From Bacteroidota bacterium (GTDB lineage: Bacteria > Bacteroidota > Bacteroidia > Chitinophagales > Chitinophagaceae), in NCBI GenBank assembly GCA_013285595.1, contig JABDHF010000019.1:1-38595 (forward strand): a stretch of 38,595 bases of DNA, read 5' to 3'. Of the stretch, positions 17,079-24,404 are shown piece by piece; position 1 is the first letter of the stretch, and each line of letters opens with the position of its first letter. Position numbers and translations under genes: made by a program. The notes under the pieces are model-generated. The model did no database searches, was not told where the DNA came from, and saw only the letters and a program-made list of their open reading frames with translations.

Positions 17079-17563
17079 CTATCCAGCCTTTTCAGCATCC
17101 ACAGGTCGCAACCAAAATGACCGGAATTGCCCATGGGACCTGTTAGATAAGTAAAGCCACAATGTTCGTATAAGTTCATTGCCATCTTTAGCTCAGGCAT
17201 TGTTTCCAGGTATACTTGTTTGAAACCCTTCTCTATTGCGGCCTCGAAACTGGCCTCTATAAGCTCTTTGCCAAATCCTTTACCTCTTGCTTCTTTCAGC
17301 AGGTATAGTTTTACCAACTCACAGCAATCATTGGGTAGCCCGGCTGTAGGGTATATCCCTGACCCGCCCACTATTTCCCCATCTACTTCCAGTATCCAAT
17401 ATCTTGAAGATGGGATGGAGAAAAGGTTGTACAGGTCATCTGTTGTGGGGTCGTAATATACGGTGCCTGGTTTATTGGCATTGAATTCAGTAAGCACTTC
17501 CCTTATGATATGTGCGATCACCGGGTTGTCTTCTTTCTGAATCCGTCTTATGCTCATGTGCAT
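17075..17563 (-). CDS. GNAT-family N-acetyltransferase
   Basis: Cytosolic acetyl-CoA-dependent acetyltransferase of the GNAT fold. The acetyl-CoA loop is RGKGFG (93-98), after the strand CELVKLYLL, and the C-terminal part has the common pattern AMNLYEHCGF. The length of 162 residues is typical. The acceptor is unknown. A second ATG two codons in (MHMSIRR) is an equally good start. The stop codon shares bases with the stop of the convergent hydrolase gene (a TTAA at 17075-17078). Confidence 0.88.
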   Translation of the reverse strand: MHMSIRRIQKEDNPVIAHIIREVLTEFNANKPGTVYYDPTTDDLYNLFSIPSSRYWILEVDGEIVGGSGIYPTAGLPNDCCELVKLYLLKEARGKGFGKELIEASFEAAIEKGFKQVYLETMPELKMAMNLYEHCGFTYLTGPMGNSGHFGCDLWMLKRLDS

Positions 17564-17585
17564 GCGTGCAAAATAAGCAATACTG

Positions 17586-17593
17586 TAAATTTG
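17586..17593 (+). promoter_or_regulatory. -7 promoter element for the M28 peptidase gene
   Basis: TAAATTTG matches the Bacteroidota -7 consensus exactly and ends 31 bases before the start codon at 17625. No convincing -33 TTG is seen at the right distance. It lies in the short divergent gap between the GNAT and peptidase genes. Confidence 0.45.
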
Positions 17594-17624
17594 CGTAAAT
17601 TACATTGCTCCTAAATTTCATGCA

Positions 17625-19364
17625 ATGAAATTACTTTTACGTTTCTTATTACTGGCGGCGGCAGTACAGGCATCCGTTGTAAATGCGCAGGTGGTGAATA
17701 TCTGCACCAATCCTGTGGCACAGCAGGTATTGCTTGGCGCTTACGATCCTGCAACGTATCACGCATCGGTTGTGATCAACGATCCTAATACCATTAGCCA
17801 GGGCATTAATGCCCGCGTTTCGCCTGATTCTCTCCATGCTTACCTCGATATACTAAGCTCGTTTGGCACCCGTAATTCCGGCTCCGATACTGTGTCATCA
17901 ATTAGAGGCATAGGTGCGGCACGCAGGTGGGTCTATGCTAAGTTTCAGCAAATAAGTACACAAAATGAGAGCCGCCTGCTGCCATCATACCTGCAGTTCG
18001 ATACAACTATGTGCGGCATTACGCAGCACCGTAATATTTTTGCCGTATTGCCCGGTACCGATACTTCAGACAAATCAGTTGTTATTGTGGAAGGGCACAT
18101 TGACAGTCGCAGCGCCGACGTATGCGACACCGCCGCAGTAGCCAAAGGTATAGAAGACAATGGCAGCGGCACAGCGCTTGTTATAGAGCTGGCAAGGGTG
18201 ATGAGCAAGTATAGCTACAGCCGCACTATAGTATTTCTCGTAACCATAGGTGAAGAGCAGGGCTTGTATGGTGCCCAGGCATTTGCTGTTTACGCCCAGG
18301 CCCACGGCATAAAAATAAAAGCGGTAATGAATAACGATGTGATTGGCGGCATTATATGCGGGCATACATCCTCTCCGCCAAGCTGTCCGGGTTTCGAAGA
18401 TATAGACAGCACCCATGTGCGCCTGTTTTCTTTTGGTGGGTTCAATTCATTTCACAAGGGGCTGTCGCGATTTATAAAGCTGGAATATAAAGAGATGATA
18501 CAGCCATACGCCATCGTGCCAATGACCATAAACATTATGACGCCAGAAGACCGTACCGGCCGGGGAGGAGATCATATTCCTTTCCGCACCCTGGCGTACC
18601 CTGCCATGCGCTTCACTTCTGAAAACGAAGATGGCGATGCCGATGTTACAGCTCCGGGCTATATAGACCGCCAGCATACTTCTTCTGACAGCATTGGTGT
18701 TGACATAGATGGCAATGGCTCGATAGATACCTTCTTTGTAGACTTCGACTACCTGGCCCGCAACACCGTGATCAATGGCAATGCAGCAGGCATGATAGGT
18801 ATAGGCCCGCTAGTGCCTGACTTTACAGTTGCCGCTACACCGGGTTACCTAAACATTAATATCACCGTTCATCCTGAGTACCTCAACTACAGGGTGGGGG
18901 TGCGCACTACTACCAATGACTGGGATTCGGTATACACCTTTACCGGCACTACCGCAGCCATTCCTCTACCCACCGGCAATTATATAGTTAGTGTTGCTTC
19001 GGTAGATGCCAATGGGGTAGAGAGCCTGTTTTCTAAGGAACTAATGACCCATGTGGATAATGATGCAGTGCCGCAGGTTGCCCAACAAGTAAAGAATGTA
19101 GAGCTGCTGCAAAACAAACCCAACCCCGCCGATGAAGCCACTATGATCTCTGTGATGGTGAACGACCCGCTGCAATATAAAGAAGCGTATATTTCCATCC
19201 GCGACCTTAGCGGTAAAGAAGTGAAAAGGTCAGCTATAGCTCTCAATAAAGGGGTCAATGAGCTGATGTATGAGCATGGCTATAACATGGTAGGTACGTT
19301 CATCTATACCCTTGTTATAGATGGCGCGCCGCTACAGTCTAAAAGAATGGTGTTTACAAACTAA
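17625..19364 (+). CDS. Secreted M28-family zinc peptidase with T9SS sorting domain
   Basis: Exported aminopeptidase-type enzyme. A signal peptide (about 1-21, ending VVNAQ) precedes the M28 domain (about 65-400). Zinc ligands and catalytic residues are visible: His158 and Asp160 in EGHIDSR, Asp178 in IEDNGSG, Glu210/Glu211 in TIGEEQG, Asp238 in NNDVIGG and the His of DRQHTSSD. After the peptidase come a fibronectin-like region and a C-terminal sorting domain starting near LLQNKPNPADEA, a variant of the usual YPNP opening. The 579-residue length fits peptidase plus accessory domains. The flavin reductase gene follows three bases later, an operon whose logic is unclear. Substrates are probably peptides from extracellular protein breakdown (inference). 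Confidence 0.9.
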   Translation: MKLLLRFLLLAAAVQASVVNAQVVNICTNPVAQQVLLGAYDPATYHASVVINDPNTISQGINARVSPDSLHAYLDILSSFGTRNSGSDTVSSIRGIGAARRWVYAKFQQISTQNESRLLPSYLQFDTTMCGITQHRNIFAVLPGTDTSDKSVVIVEGHIDSRSADVCDTAAVAKGIEDNGSGTALVIELARVMSKYSYSRTIVFLVTIGEEQGLYGAQAFAVYAQAHGIKIKAVMNNDVIGGIICGHTSSPPSCPGFEDIDSTHVRLFSFGGFNSFHKGLSRFIKLEYKEMIQPYAIVPMTINIMTPEDRTGRGGDHIPFRTLAYPAMRFTSENEDGDADVTAPGYIDRQHTSSDSIGVDIDGNGSIDTFFVDFDYLARNTVINGNAAGMIGIGPLVPDFTVAATPGYLNINITVHPEYLNYRVGVRTTTNDWDSVYTFTGTTAAIPLPTGNYIVSVASVDANGVESLFSKELMTHVDNDAVPQVAQQVKNVELLQNKPNPADEATMISVMVNDPLQYKEAYISIRDLSGKEVKRSAIALNKGVNELMYEHGYNMVGTFIYTLVIDGAPLQSKRMVFTN

Positions 19365-19367
19365 AAT

Positions 19368-19916
19368 ATGCCTGCAATAAATATCCTTGCTATATCCGGC
19401 AGCTTAAGGCCGAATTCGTCTAATAACGCTGTGATCCATGCTGCCGCAGCGCTTGTACATGGCGAGGTGAATTTCGTTATCTACGAAGGCCTTGGCAACC
19501 TGCCCCATTTTAATGATAGTAAAGATCCCCCGGCTGAAGTACTGGAGCTGAGAAATATGCTTGGCAGTGCAGATGGTGTGCTTATCTCTTCGCCTGAATA
19601 TGCTTTCGGTGTGCCCGGCGTACTAAAAAATGCCCTTGACTGGACCGTTTCTTCAGGTGAATTTGTAAATAAGCCAGTTGCCCTGATTACAGCGGCAACC
19701 GGTGGCAACAATGCACACGCCTCGTTATTGCTCACGTTCACAGCCTTGTCGGCACAGTTGCCGCCAGGGCATCAGTTGCTGATATCTTTTGTAAGGGCTA
19801 AACTAAATGAAAGTGGCGAGGTGAAAGACCCCGCCACTGTACAAGCAATAAAATCTGTAATGGATGCGCTTATTACAACTATAAAAAGCAATAGAGAAAA
19901 CGACGAAGTGGCTTAG
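19368..19916 (+). CDS. NAD(P)H-dependent FMN reductase family protein
   Basis: Flavodoxin-fold oxidoreductase of the NADPH-dependent FMN reductase family (ChrR/SsuE/azoreductase-like). The FMN phosphate loop is GSLRPNSSNN (11-20) and the second flavin loop is SPEYAFGVPG (75-84), followed by the typical LKNALDW. The length of 182 residues is standard. It begins three bases after the M28 peptidase stop, so it is likely co-transcribed although the products act in different compartments. Its stop overlaps the end of the convergent YD-repeat-like gene by four bases. The physiological electron acceptor (quinone, azo compound or metal) cannot be told. Confidence 0.88.
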   Translation: MPAINILAISGSLRPNSSNNAVIHAAAALVHGEVNFVIYEGLGNLPHFNDSKDPPAEVLELRNMLGSADGVLISSPEYAFGVPGVLKNALDWTVSSGEFVNKPVALITAATGGNNAHASLLLTFTALSAQLPPGHQLLISFVRAKLNESGEVKDPATVQAIKSVMDALITTIKSNRENDEVA

Positions 19917-20953
19917 AAATATGATACCTGTGTTAGTGTATAAAGAGTCATTACCCGCTTGCCGTCTTTCATTTTAAATTCTACCTGTTTAATGATGTTT
20001 CCTGTTTTATCGTAAGCTATATCGTAAAGCGTTGTGGCATCTTCATTCAACGAGCCATCGGCCTTATATACATTATATTCAAGAGTATTTCCATAACTAT
20101 CGTAAGTAGTATTGGTTTTAGACTCTACACTCCCGTTTGGGTTATAGTTGATGTGTTCTACCTGTTTCTTACTTTCATCATTGCTTTCCGTCCATCTTGC
20201 CGGGCTCTCTTTTTCAGTCTTAAAGCGTTCGCCAGATGTTTTGTTTCCCGCGGCGTCATATTCAGCGGTAAGTTTCCAGCTTTGTTTGCCATCGGCATCT
20301 GTGCTTTTCCATTCTGTCTGGAAATTATGTTCACCGTATTTATAGGTGTCTGTTTGTTTTATTTTGCCAGTGCCATCGTACCTCGTTTCTTCAACCAGGT
20401 TGCCCTTTTCATCATATTTCCTGGTTTCTTTTCCTGTAGGGTTACCGGCCATATCGTAGCTATCCCTTTCTACTTCATTTCCCTTATCATCGTATTTAAA
20501 TGTAATTTTTTCATTGCGCTTTGTATCTTCAAATTTATAAGTCCATTCAGCAGCTTTTTTGCCATCATATTTATAGATGCACATCCATTTGGCAGTGCCA
20601 TTTGGTTTAAACTCTTTCTGGCTTACCAGGTGGCCGTCCCTGTCGTATTCATTAAATCCTGTATCCACAAGGTCCTGTTGGTACTTGCCACCACTATAGG
20701 ATATTTTATACTCCCTGTAATTAACGGATTTAACCGGCCCCAGCAGGTGATTTTCGTAAGCGGTAAGCGGTATTTGCCCCACACTCCCATTCGCCTTGCT
20801 AGCTATTTTTCCTTTTCTGGGATCCTGCCACAGCATTTTATGGGTTTTGGCTGGCTCATCTGTCTTGGCTTTTTGTGCCGGAGCCTGGCCATATGCAGTA
20901 ATGCTAATGCAAGCAGGTAATAATAAAATGCCGATAAATGCCAGGCTTTTCAT
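19913..20953 (-). CDS. Secreted protein with YD/Rhs-like repeats
   Basis: Exported protein of 346 residues. A signal peptide ends near ITAYGQA. From about residue 95 the chain is built of irregular units such as KYDEKGNLVEETRYDGTGK and AEYDAAGNKTSGERF, the YDxxGN pattern of Rhs/YD repeats, which fold as beta strands that may bind or wrap sugars or proteins. There is no T9SS sorting domain, toxin tip or RhsA core, so this is not an Rhs toxin. The composition is very rich in Lys, Glu and Tyr. It lies 58 bases downstream of prfC on the same strand, with an A/T-rich gap holding TACTTTTA on the minus strand, one base off a -7 element. Function unknown. Confidence 0.7.
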   Translation of the reverse strand: MKSLAFIGILLLPACISITAYGQAPAQKAKTDEPAKTHKMLWQDPRKGKIASKANGSVGQIPLTAYENHLLGPVKSVNYREYKISYSGGKYQQDLVDTGFNEYDRDGHLVSQKEFKPNGTAKWMCIYKYDGKKAAEWTYKFEDTKRNEKITFKYDDKGNEVERDSYDMAGNPTGKETRKYDEKGNLVEETRYDGTGKIKQTDTYKYGEHNFQTEWKSTDADGKQSWKLTAEYDAAGNKTSGERFKTEKESPARWTESNDESKKQVEHINYNPNGSVESKTNTTYDSYGNTLEYNVYKADGSLNEDATTLYDIAYDKTGNIIKQVEFKMKDGKRVMTLYTLTQVSYF

Positions 20954-21011
20954 AATATGTTTTTTATTTGACCGTAAAAGTATAAAACCAATAATATTAT
21001 CCTAATGATAT

Positions 21012-22604
21012 TTACTTAGCCATCGCTGTTTTAAACTCTGACGTAAAGTGGAATTCTATAGCTGGGTTGTTTTGCCGTTCGGTATTCAGGAACCATTCGC
21101 TCTGGGCCAGGTATACCAGGTTGCCGTCTTTATCTTCCATTATGTTGTTCTGCTTAAAGCGGGCGAAGTCTTCTATTGCCTTCTTTTCACCTGTTATCCA
21201 GCAGGCTTTATAAAATGAAAGAGGCATAAATGCACACGATGCGCCATACTCCTGCAGCAGGCGGTATTGGATCACTTCAAACTGCAGCTCACCTACACAG
21301 CCTATTATCTTACGGATGCCGCCATGCTGGGTGAAAAGCTGGGCAACGCCTTCATCTGTAAGTTGCATAATGCCTTTTTCCAGCTGCTTTGTTTTCATTG
21401 GGTCTTTATTCACCAGCTCCTTGAATATTTCCGGCGAAAAAGTCGGGATGCCGGTAAACTGCAGTATTTCACCTTCCGTAAGGGTATCGCCGATCTTAAA
21501 GGTGCCAGTATCGAACAACCCTACCACGTCTCCTGGGAAAGCCTCTTCTATCACATCTTTTTCACGCGCCATGAAGGAATAGGGATTGCTGAACCGCACA
21601 TCTTTATTTAGCCGGGTATGCTTGTAAAAAGTATTGCGGGCAAATCTGCCGGAGCATACCCGCAGGAAGGCGATACGGTCGCGATGGCGGGGATCAAGGT
21701 TTGCATGTATCTTAAAAATGAAGCCGGTAAACTTAGGCTCTTCGGGCGCCACGTAACGTTTATCCGTGTCGCGGCCCTGTGGTATTGGGGCCACGCCGAT
21801 AAATGTATCCAGCAGCTCTTTTACACCAAAATTGTTTACAGCGCTGCCAAAGAACACCGGCGCTACCTTACCTTTCAGGTAGCTTTCTGTAGCCAGTTCG
21901 CCATATACGCCTTGCAGCAGCTCTACGTCTTCCCGCAGTTGTGCGGCATCGCGTTCGCCAATTTTCTCATCAAGGAGTGGCTCGTTTAAGTCGTGAATAG
22001 GTACCGTATTTTCTTCTGTTGATTTCTGATTTGGCGTGAAGAGGTTCAGGCTGCTGTCATGTAAGTTGTACACGCCTTTAAACTCTTTACCCATATTAAT
22101 AGGCCACGACAACGGGTGCAGGGACAGCTTCAACTCTTTTTCAATCTCGTCCATCAAGTCGAAAGGGAATTTACCGTCTCGGTCCAGCTTATTTACAAAT
22201 ACTATCACGGGGGTATCGCGCATACGGCATACCTCTACCAGCTTGCGGGTCTGCTCTTCCACGCCATTCACACTATCTATTACCAGTATTACACTATCCA
22301 CAGCAGTTAGCGTGCGGTAGGTATCTTCGGCAAAGTCTTTGTGACCCGGGGTGTCCAGCAGGTTAATCAGGGTCTGGTTATATTCAAAGCTCATTACCGA
22401 TGTGGCCACTGATATACCCCTTTGGCGCTCTATTTCCATAAAATCGCTGGTAGCGTGTTTCTTTATCTTGTTGCTTTTTACAGCGCCTGCCACCTGTATC
22501 GCTCCACCGAATAACAGTAGTTTTTCTGTAAGCGTAGTTTTACCCGCATCCGGGTGCGATATAATGGCAAATGTGCGCCGCTGTGCTATTTCTTTTTCGT
22601 TCAT
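21012..22604 (-). CDS. prfC: Peptide chain release factor 3
   Basis: Ribosome-associated GTPase that removes RF1/RF2 after termination. GTPase motifs are G1 SHPDAGKTT (16-24), the switch I region with ERQRGISV (59-66), G3 DTPGHKD (84-90) and G4 NKLD (138-141). The C-terminal part contains the RF3-specific stretch [13 protein letters not shown]. The ATG at 22604 gives 530 residues, the normal length for RF3. An in-frame TTG 12 codons upstream would add an extension not seen in the family. A TACCTTTG element lies about 55 bases upstream on the same strand. Confidence 0.96.
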   Translation of the reverse strand: MNEKEIAQRRTFAIISHPDAGKTTLTEKLLLFGGAIQVAGAVKSNKIKKHATSDFMEIERQRGISVATSVMSFEYNQTLINLLDTPGHKDFAEDTYRTLTAVDSVILVIDSVNGVEEQTRKLVEVCRMRDTPVIVFVNKLDRDGKFPFDLMDEIEKELKLSLHPLSWPINMGKEFKGVYNLHDSSLNLFTPNQKSTEENTVPIHDLNEPLLDEKIGERDAAQLREDVELLQGVYGELATESYLKGKVAPVFFGSAVNNFGVKELLDTFIGVAPIPQGRDTDKRYVAPEEPKFTGFIFKIHANLDPRHRDRIAFLRVCSGRFARNTFYKHTRLNKDVRFSNPYSFMAREKDVIEEAFPGDVVGLFDTGTFKIGDTLTEGEILQFTGIPTFSPEIFKELVNKDPMKTKQLEKGIMQLTDEGVAQLFTQHGGIRKIIGCVGELQFEVIQYRLLQEYGASCAFMPLSFYKACWITGEKKAIEDFARFKQNNIMEDKDGNLVYLAQSEWFLNTERQNNPAIEFHFTSEFKTAMAK

Positions 22605-22659
22605 CTGTTGGTAAGGGTAGCTAATAAGATAGAAACCCAACTATTTCTTTAAAAGGGTG

Positions 22660-22667
22660 CAAAGGTA
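22660..22667 (-). promoter_or_regulatory. -7 promoter element for prfC
   Basis: On the minus strand this reads TACCTTTG, a common form of the Bacteroidota -7 element. It would start RNA about 50 bases before the preferred ATG. No clear -33 element accompanies it. Confidence 0.5.
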
Positions 22668-22750
22668 CGTACTTTTAAAATTTATACCATTTGTGATTGT
22701 GTAATGCCAGCATCAACCATTAGGGTTACTAACACCCTGTGGATACTTAA

Positions 22751-22782
22751 TTGCACCGCGCATAACGCTAATATTAAATTTG
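22751..22782 (+). promoter_or_regulatory. Promoter for the two-helix membrane protein gene
   Basis: TTG (22751-22753), a 21-base spacer and TAAATTTG (22775-22782) fit the Bacteroidota -33/-7 promoter well. Its position, 18 bases before the ATG at 22800, argues for that start and against the in-frame ATG at 22704, which lies upstream of it. Confidence 0.6.
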
Positions 22783-22799
22783 TAACAAATACCCAAAAA

Positions 22800-23402
22800 A
22801 TGCCTTTAACCACCCTCAAAGATGATTTGCTGCAAGAGTTCAGAGAAGAGCGGATAATGATCAACGATCAGATTGAATTGCTAGACCCGCTGGCTACTTC
22901 TCTCCGGAAACCTGCTGCACAGCGGTTATTGAGTACCGGTACACTGATAATCACCGAATTCAGCTGCTACATTGTGAGCATTGGCGGAATAGCTTTTATC
23001 TCTTTCATGCACAGGATATACCCTTTCAGCCTGTTAAATACCATTTTTTATACTTCTGAGTTCAGGAACAGGATAGGTAACACCAATCTTATTTATCTCA
23101 TCATGGCTGTATATGGCATTGCCGCCGTTACGGTAATATTAATGTTCATCCTTGGGCGTATGACCCGCGAGATACGCCTGAAAAACGATATCCTGCACCA
23201 TGCAGGAAAGGACATAAAGACAATTGTAGGCCAGCACCTGGAGCGCAAAGCTATACTGGATACCATAGAGCAACGCCATATGCTGGGCCTATCAGGCATA
23301 AGCCACCAGGAAAAAAGGCCTGTTGAAATGGCCTCTGAGCACTACAGGACTGCACCAGCCAAGCCATCATTGGCCGAGATCCGTAACCCGGGATTCGGAT
23401 AG
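22800..23402 (+). CDS. Two-helix membrane protein of unknown function
   Basis: I do not recognise this protein. With the ATG at 22800 it has 200 residues. An N-terminal charged helical region (LKDDLLQEFREERI) precedes two hydrophobic segments, about residues 47-70 and 96-120. A second helical, charged region (GRMTREIRLKNDIL) is followed by a cytosolic-looking tail with HHAGKDIKTIVGQHLERK. The arrangement is symmetric, with helical arms on both sides of a helix hairpin, which could suit oligomerisation, but no motif names it. The longer reading from 22704 would place its first 32 codons across the promoter. It is divergent from prfC. It precedes the purine nucleoside phosphorylase gene by 119 bases, with a 6-base inverted repeat (TCCGAT/ATCGGA, 23444-23461) in between. 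Confidence 0.65.
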   Translation: MPLTTLKDDLLQEFREERIMINDQIELLDPLATSLRKPAAQRLLSTGTLIITEFSCYIVSIGGIAFISFMHRIYPFSLLNTIFYTSEFRNRIGNTNLIYLIMAVYGIAAVTVILMFILGRMTREIRLKNDILHHAGKDIKTIVGQHLERKAILDTIEQRHMLGLSGISHQEKRPVEMASEHYRTAPAKPSLAEIRNPGFG

Positions 23403-23521
23403 AGCCTTTAGTATTACAGGACCTTTGTTATTTTCTGATGAAGTCCGATGCGATAATCGGAAATAATACATCTTTGCGGGGAAATCCGTTTTTCATTCAT
23501 TACCCCCCTAATGCTAATTAA

Positions 23522-24343
23522 ATGAGCTTATACGATCAGATACAGGCTACCGCTGCATTCATACAACAAAAGACGAAATCCCAACCTAAGATAGGCATCA
23601 TACTAGGCAGTGGCTTAGGCGGTCTCATAGATGTGATACAAAAAGAAGCCGAAATACCATATGCTGACATCCCCAATTTTCCGGTATCTACGGTTAAGGG
23701 CCATTCCGGCAAGCTTGTATTTGGCGCTATCGACGGTTGCCAGGTAGTGCTTATGTCGGGCATGTTTCACTACTATGAGGGGTACAGTATGGAAGAGGTA
23801 ACTTTCCCTGTGAGGGTAATGAAAGCGCTAGGCGTGGATACGCTTATAGTATCTAATGCATCGGGTGGCACAAATCCGGCATTTAATATAGGAGACCTCA
23901 TGATCATAAAGGATCACATCAACCTATGCCCTGAGCATCCGCTAAGGGGGCATAACGATGAGCGCCTCGGCACCCGCTTCCCGGATATGAGCCAGCCGTA
24001 TGACCATGAGCTTATAGAAATAGCTAAGCAACTGGCTGCACAACAGCATATAGATGTGCGGATGGGCACTTACATAGGCCTGCAGGGGCCAACCTTTGAA
24101 ACCCCGGCCGAATATAAGATGCTGCACATAATGGGTGGCGATGCGGTGGGCATGAGCACAGTGGCCGAGGTGATCGTGGCCAGGCACGGAAGTATGCGGG
24201 TTTTCGCCATCAGTGTTATTACAGACATAGGCATCAGCGACGTTCCTATAACCATTACACACGAAGAAGTGCTGGCAGCGGCCAACGCAGCAGCGCCCAA
24301 AATGGCTGCACTGGTAGCGGCCCTTGTAAAGCGTATAGGCTAA
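23522..24343 (+). CDS. punA: Purine nucleoside phosphorylase (trimeric, PNP-I type)
   Basis: Cytosolic enzyme that splits purine nucleosides with phosphate in purine salvage. Phosphate-binding elements are GSGLGG (29-34), KGHSGKL (59-65) and MFHYYEG (81-87), and SNASGGTNP (111-119) is the family signature. The purine site has Glu193 in GPTFET and Met211 in GMST. The residue matching Asn243 of human PNP is Asp235 in VITDIG, which bears on base specificity. The length of 273 residues is normal. The upstream ACATCTTTGC is close to, but not a match for, the -7 consensus. Confidence 0.94.
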   Translation: MSLYDQIQATAAFIQQKTKSQPKIGIILGSGLGGLIDVIQKEAEIPYADIPNFPVSTVKGHSGKLVFGAIDGCQVVLMSGMFHYYEGYSMEEVTFPVRVMKALGVDTLIVSNASGGTNPAFNIGDLMIIKDHINLCPEHPLRGHNDERLGTRFPDMSQPYDHELIEIAKQLAAQQHIDVRMGTYIGLQGPTFETPAEYKMLHIMGGDAVGMSTVAEVIVARHGSMRVFAISVITDIGISDVPITITHEEVLAAANAAAPKMAALVAALVKRIG

Positions 24344-24382
24344 ACAACCTTATTTTACCCACTTTTATATAGCGAACACTAT

Positions 24383-24390
24383 TAACTTTG
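24383..24390 (+). promoter_or_regulatory. -7 promoter element for the porin gene
   Basis: TAACTTTG matches the -7 consensus exactly and lies 15 bases before the TTG start and 45 before the alternative GTG. No -33 TTG is seen at the expected distance. Confidence 0.45.
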
Positions 24391-24404
24391 CTCCCGAGTT
24401 TTAT

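Noticed and set aside
19913-20953. Rhs polymorphic toxin
   Set aside because: Too short, with no RhsA core motif, no variable toxin tip and no immunity gene next to it.
22704-22799. Upstream extension of the two-helix membrane protein
   Set aside because: A -33/-7 promoter sits inside this stretch, so it is unlikely to be translated.
23444-23461. Riboswitch upstream of the purine nucleoside phosphorylase gene
   Set aside because: Only a 6-bp hairpin is seen and the purine riboswitch core sequences are absent.
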